From positions 5,190 through 11,799 of the forward strand of contig NZOA01000003.1 in the NCBI GenBank assembly GCA_002695115.1: a stretch of 6,610 bases of DNA, read 5' to 3'. Shown in pieces: positions 4,622-6,610 of the stretch; within the stretch, counting starts at the first letter, position 1; each line of letters begins with the position of its first letter. The DNA comes from Planctomycetota bacterium. GTDB lineage: Bacteria; Planctomycetota; UBA8108. Position numbers and translations under genes: made by a program. The notes under the pieces are model-generated. The model was not told where the DNA came from, did not search any database, and saw only the letters and a program-made list of their open reading frames with translations.

Positions 4622-6610
4622 TCAGTTACAGACGTCCGGACAGTCGACAATCTGCACACAGTCGCTTCCGAGCGCGTGGCTTTGACCTCCCTGGAACAGC
4701 CAGTTCAGCATCCCGATACCATCGGAGAGATCCACCGAGTTGTCATCGTTGAAGTCGAGACCGCCCGGGCAGTCGGGTTCCGCTCTTCCCAGGAAGAGGA
4801 ATCCGAAGACCGAGATCGCGTCACTCATGTCGATTCCCCCGTCCTGGTTGAAGTCGCTGGGCAGCTGGCTGCCGCCGGGAGGAACCTCGTTTGTTCCGGT
4901 CACATTCACGTCGTCGATGTACCAGCCCTCGCGGATTTCGCAGTTGCCGCAGTCCCATATGACGTGGAACCGGAACTGGATGCGCTCGCCCTCGAGGGTT
5001 GAGAGGTCGAATACCGCGGGTACGAACCCCCCGGAGTCGCCACTGTAGGCCGGTCCACCCCCACCCAGGCCGGCCGGGCAAGGGGGGTTTAGATCCTGGA
5101 CGGGATAGCCGCCCTCGGGTTGGAGGAGTTGCCAGGCTTCGCTTTCGTCTACTTCCGGGGTGTTGGGGTCGTCCACTATGGTAGTGATGCGTGCTTCGAC
5201 GATCCCTCCGTCGGGGAAGATGTCCGTCCAGTTGCAGTCGGTGAAGTTGTAGAAGTGGTTGAATTGGAGTTGCGGGGCAGTCGCGTCCCTGAGGTCGATC
5301 TCCGGCGAGATGAGGACGGCTGCCGAAGTGCCTATGGCCGGGAGGCCGCTGTGCCAGCTCGTCGTGCCACACGTACTGCGCCTCTGGCTGAGCTCCCAAT
5401 GACTCGCATCGCCGAGGAGTACCCGCTCGGTGAAGCCCTGGGCGCCGTCCTCGAAGTCGAAGGTGGCTCCATTGCCTTCACATGCCGGGGGGGGCAGCTC
5501 GGCCGTAACGTCCAGTTCAAAAGCGCCGAGGCTGGCCGCGAAACCATGAACGAGAAGATAGTAGGTAGCGCCATCCTCTGATCCCCAGGAAATCCTGGAA
5601 AGACAGCACTGGCCGGGTTGGGTGCAGGCATCGTCATTGCTGATGACGCAGGTCAGGGAGCCGCATTCGCCACTGAACAATGAGAGCCGGGTGTCGTATA
5701 GACTTCCAGCGCCGCAGGTCTCGGCGCTCATTTGCTGGCCGTTTCCGATCAGGCTGAACCAGACGCCCGGAGCGTCGCTGTTGCCGCAGAAGTCGTTCTC
5801 GGGGTCATCAGTGGCGCCAACCGCTGTGTTACCACCCAGGTTCGCTGTCAGGAGAGCTACTCCCTCGGCGTTCGTATCTTTTTCGAGGGTGATGGCGATA
5901 GCCCCATCACACAGGTCATTACCCTGATTGTCACAGACGTCGCCCATACCGTCCCCGTCGGCGTCTTCCTGGCCGGGGTTGGCGATATCGATACAATTGT
6001 CGATGTCGTTGCTGACACCATCATTGTCCTGGTCGTCCGGTGGAGGAGGCATTACCGAGGTGACCTCGAGTGAGTAGACGCCGGAGTTGGCCGCGAAACC
6101 ATGAACGAGGATGAAGTAGATTGCGTCGAGCTCAGAGTTCCAGGTCACGATTGAGAGGAATCCGGGACAGGCGTCGTCGTTCTCCACGGTGCAGACCAGG
6201 TTTTCGCAGTCGCCATCGACTCCGCCGTTAAAAACACTCAGGCGGGTGTCATATAAACTGCCTGCGCAAGTGTTGGCTGTCATCGAGTCTCCGGTACCGA
6301 AAACCATGTACCAGACTCCCGGCGCGGTGCTTGCGCCACAAGCCTGGTTTTCAGCATCCTCGGCGGCGAAGGTTGTGTCGCCGGTGACGTTGGCGATCAT
6401 GGCCCGCTGCCCGTTCGCGTTGATTCCTTCTTCGAGCACCAGCTCCTCGGCATCCAGGCAAATATCATTTTCGGGCGCATCCGCGGCTTCGACCTCGGAG
6501 ACTGTCAAGGTGTAGTCGGCGCACTCATTGGGGCCCGAGTTCGGGAAGATGCAGATGAAGTAGGTCCCGGCAGCCAGGAAACGGGTGATGCAGGAATTGA
6601 CCGGGCTCTC
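4622..6610 (-). CDS. Large Cys-rich secreted protein: PPC-like domains, TSP3, MAM-like domain, dockerin-like C-terminus (5' end missing)
   Basis: The frame is open to the window edge, giving the last 662 residues; the TTG at 6508-6506 is internal, because coding sequence (AAGTYFICIFPNSGPNECADYTL) continues upstream of it. Domains in order: the end of a PPC-like beta-sandwich (1-38); a complete PPC-like domain (46-184) with APGVWYMVFGTGDSMTANTC, SLYDTRLSVF, NDDAC and YFILVHGF; an Asp-rich thrombospondin type-3 repeat (191-230, DQDNDGVSNDIDNC and DADGDGMGDVC); a second PPC-like domain (231-369) with the same motifs; a MAM/lectin-like sandwich (375-572) ending GWYIDDVNVTG; and two dockerin-like loops (586-597 and 619-630). 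The tail has Cys at 651, 657 and 661. There are 29 Cys in all, six at matching positions in the two complete PPC-like domains, so several disulfides and an extracellular location are likely. No protease or glycosidase motif is visible, though a catalytic domain could lie upstream. It probably acts as a surface or secreted binding protein (inference). The gene is convergent with the lipoprotein pair and has its own terminator. Confidence 0.88.
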   Translation of the reverse strand, partial: ESPVNSCITRFLAAGTYFICIFPNSGPNECADYTLTVSEVEAADAPENDICLDAEELVLEEGINANGQRAMIANVTGDTTFAAEDAENQACGASTAPGVWYMVFGTGDSMTANTCAGSLYDTRLSVFNGGVDGDCENLVCTVENDDACPGFLSIVTWNSELDAIYFILVHGFAANSGVYSLEVTSVMPPPPDDQDNDGVSNDIDNCIDIANPGQEDADGDGMGDVCDNQGNDLCDGAIAITLEKDTNAEGVALLTANLGGNTAVGATDDPENDFCGNSDAPGVWFSLIGNGQQMSAETCGAGSLYDTRLSLFSGECGSLTCVISNDDACTQPGQCCLSRISWGSEDGATYYLLVHGFAASLGAFELDVTAELPPPACEGNGATFDFEDGAQGFTERVLLGDASHWELSQRRSTCGTTSWHSGLPAIGTSAAVLISPEIDLRDATAPQLQFNHFYNFTDCNWTDIFPDGGIVEARITTIVDDPNTPEVDESEAWQLLQPEGGYPVQDLNPPCPAGLGGGGPAYSGDSGGFVPAVFDLSTLEGERIQFRFHVIWDCGNCEIREGWYIDDVNVTGTNEVPPGGSQLPSDFNQDGGIDMSDAISVFGFLFLGRAEPDCPGGLDFNDDNSVDLSDGIGMLNWLFQGGQSHALGSDCVQIVDCPDVCN
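4721..4855 (-). repeat. Two dockerin-like calcium-loop repeats
   Basis: The loops DFNQDGGIDMSD (4855-4820) and DFNDDNSVDLSD (4756-4721) lie 33 codons apart, the same spacing as in the plus-strand gene at 1-495. Acidic residues or Asn stand at loop positions 1, 3, 5 and 12. Position 6 is Gly in the first loop but Ser in the second, so the second may bind calcium less well. Each is followed by an aromatic-rich helix (FGFLFLG, LNWLFQGG). Confidence 0.72.
5533..5554 (-). repeat. 22-bp exact direct repeat, copy in second PPC-like domain
   Basis: This sequence (starting TGGCCGCGAAACC on the plus strand) is identical to 6088-6109. The copies are 555 bases apart, exactly 185 codons, so both are read in the same frame. 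They code the shared VHGFAA segment near the end of each PPC-like domain, marking an in-gene domain duplication. Confidence 0.8.
6088..6109 (-). repeat. 22-bp exact direct repeat, copy in first complete PPC-like domain
   Basis: Partner of 5533-5554: same 22 bases, same reading frame. The domains around the two copies are clearly homologous at protein level but much less alike in DNA, so this block has stayed or been made more alike than its surroundings. Confidence 0.8.

Noticed and set aside
6506..6508. TTG at 6508-6506 as start of the minus-strand gene
   Set aside because: The frame stays open to the window edge and the upstream residues read as the end of another PPC-like domain, so the gene begins outside the window.

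Overview
The window is GC-rich and densely coding, and every recognisable protein in it looks exported. The domains are EF-hand/dockerin-like C-terminal repeats with a Cys-containing tail, thrombospondin type-3 repeats, PPC-like beta-sandwiches, a TPR lipoprotein and a CRTAC1-type FG-GAP/ASPIC-UnbV protein. This repertoire suggests a free-living bacterium of the Planctomycetota or a similar lineage rich in surface proteins. That assignment is inferred from domain style; there is no rRNA or marker gene to confirm it.

Layout. (i) 1-495, plus strand: the 3' end of a secreted multidomain protein, with the last strands of a MAM/lectin-like beta-sandwich, a Gly/Pro linker, two dockerin-like calcium loops and a short Cys-containing tail. 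(ii) 496-715: a 220-bp gap with no convincing promoter or terminator, ending in an AGGAG ribosome-binding site. (iii) 716-2863: a TPR/helical-repeat lipoprotein that most likely starts at a TTG codon. (iv) 2860-4557: a second lipoprotein, a CRTAC1-like protein with seven calcium-binding FG-GAP/VCBS loops and an ASPIC/UnbV C-terminus. It overlaps the TPR gene by ATGA, so the two form a translationally coupled pair. (v) 4556-4598: a strong hairpin between convergent genes, with its T-tract on the minus strand, where it overlaps the stop codon of the plus-strand gene. (vi) 4622-6610, minus strand, running off the window: a large Cys-rich secreted protein with a partial and two complete PPC-like domains, a thrombospondin type-3 insert, a MAM-like beta-sandwich and another dockerin-like C-terminus.

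How they may work together (inference): the TPR and CRTAC1 lipoproteins are probably made together and act on the periplasmic or outer face of an envelope membrane, with the TPR solenoid as a protein-binding scaffold and the propeller as a calcium-dependent binding module. The two flanking proteins end in the same kind of C-terminal module, which suggests a shared export or surface-attachment route. There is no enzyme active site, mobile element, CRISPR array, tRNA or rRNA that I can support. The region looks like a surface/exoprotein locus of uncharacterised function rather than a defined known system.
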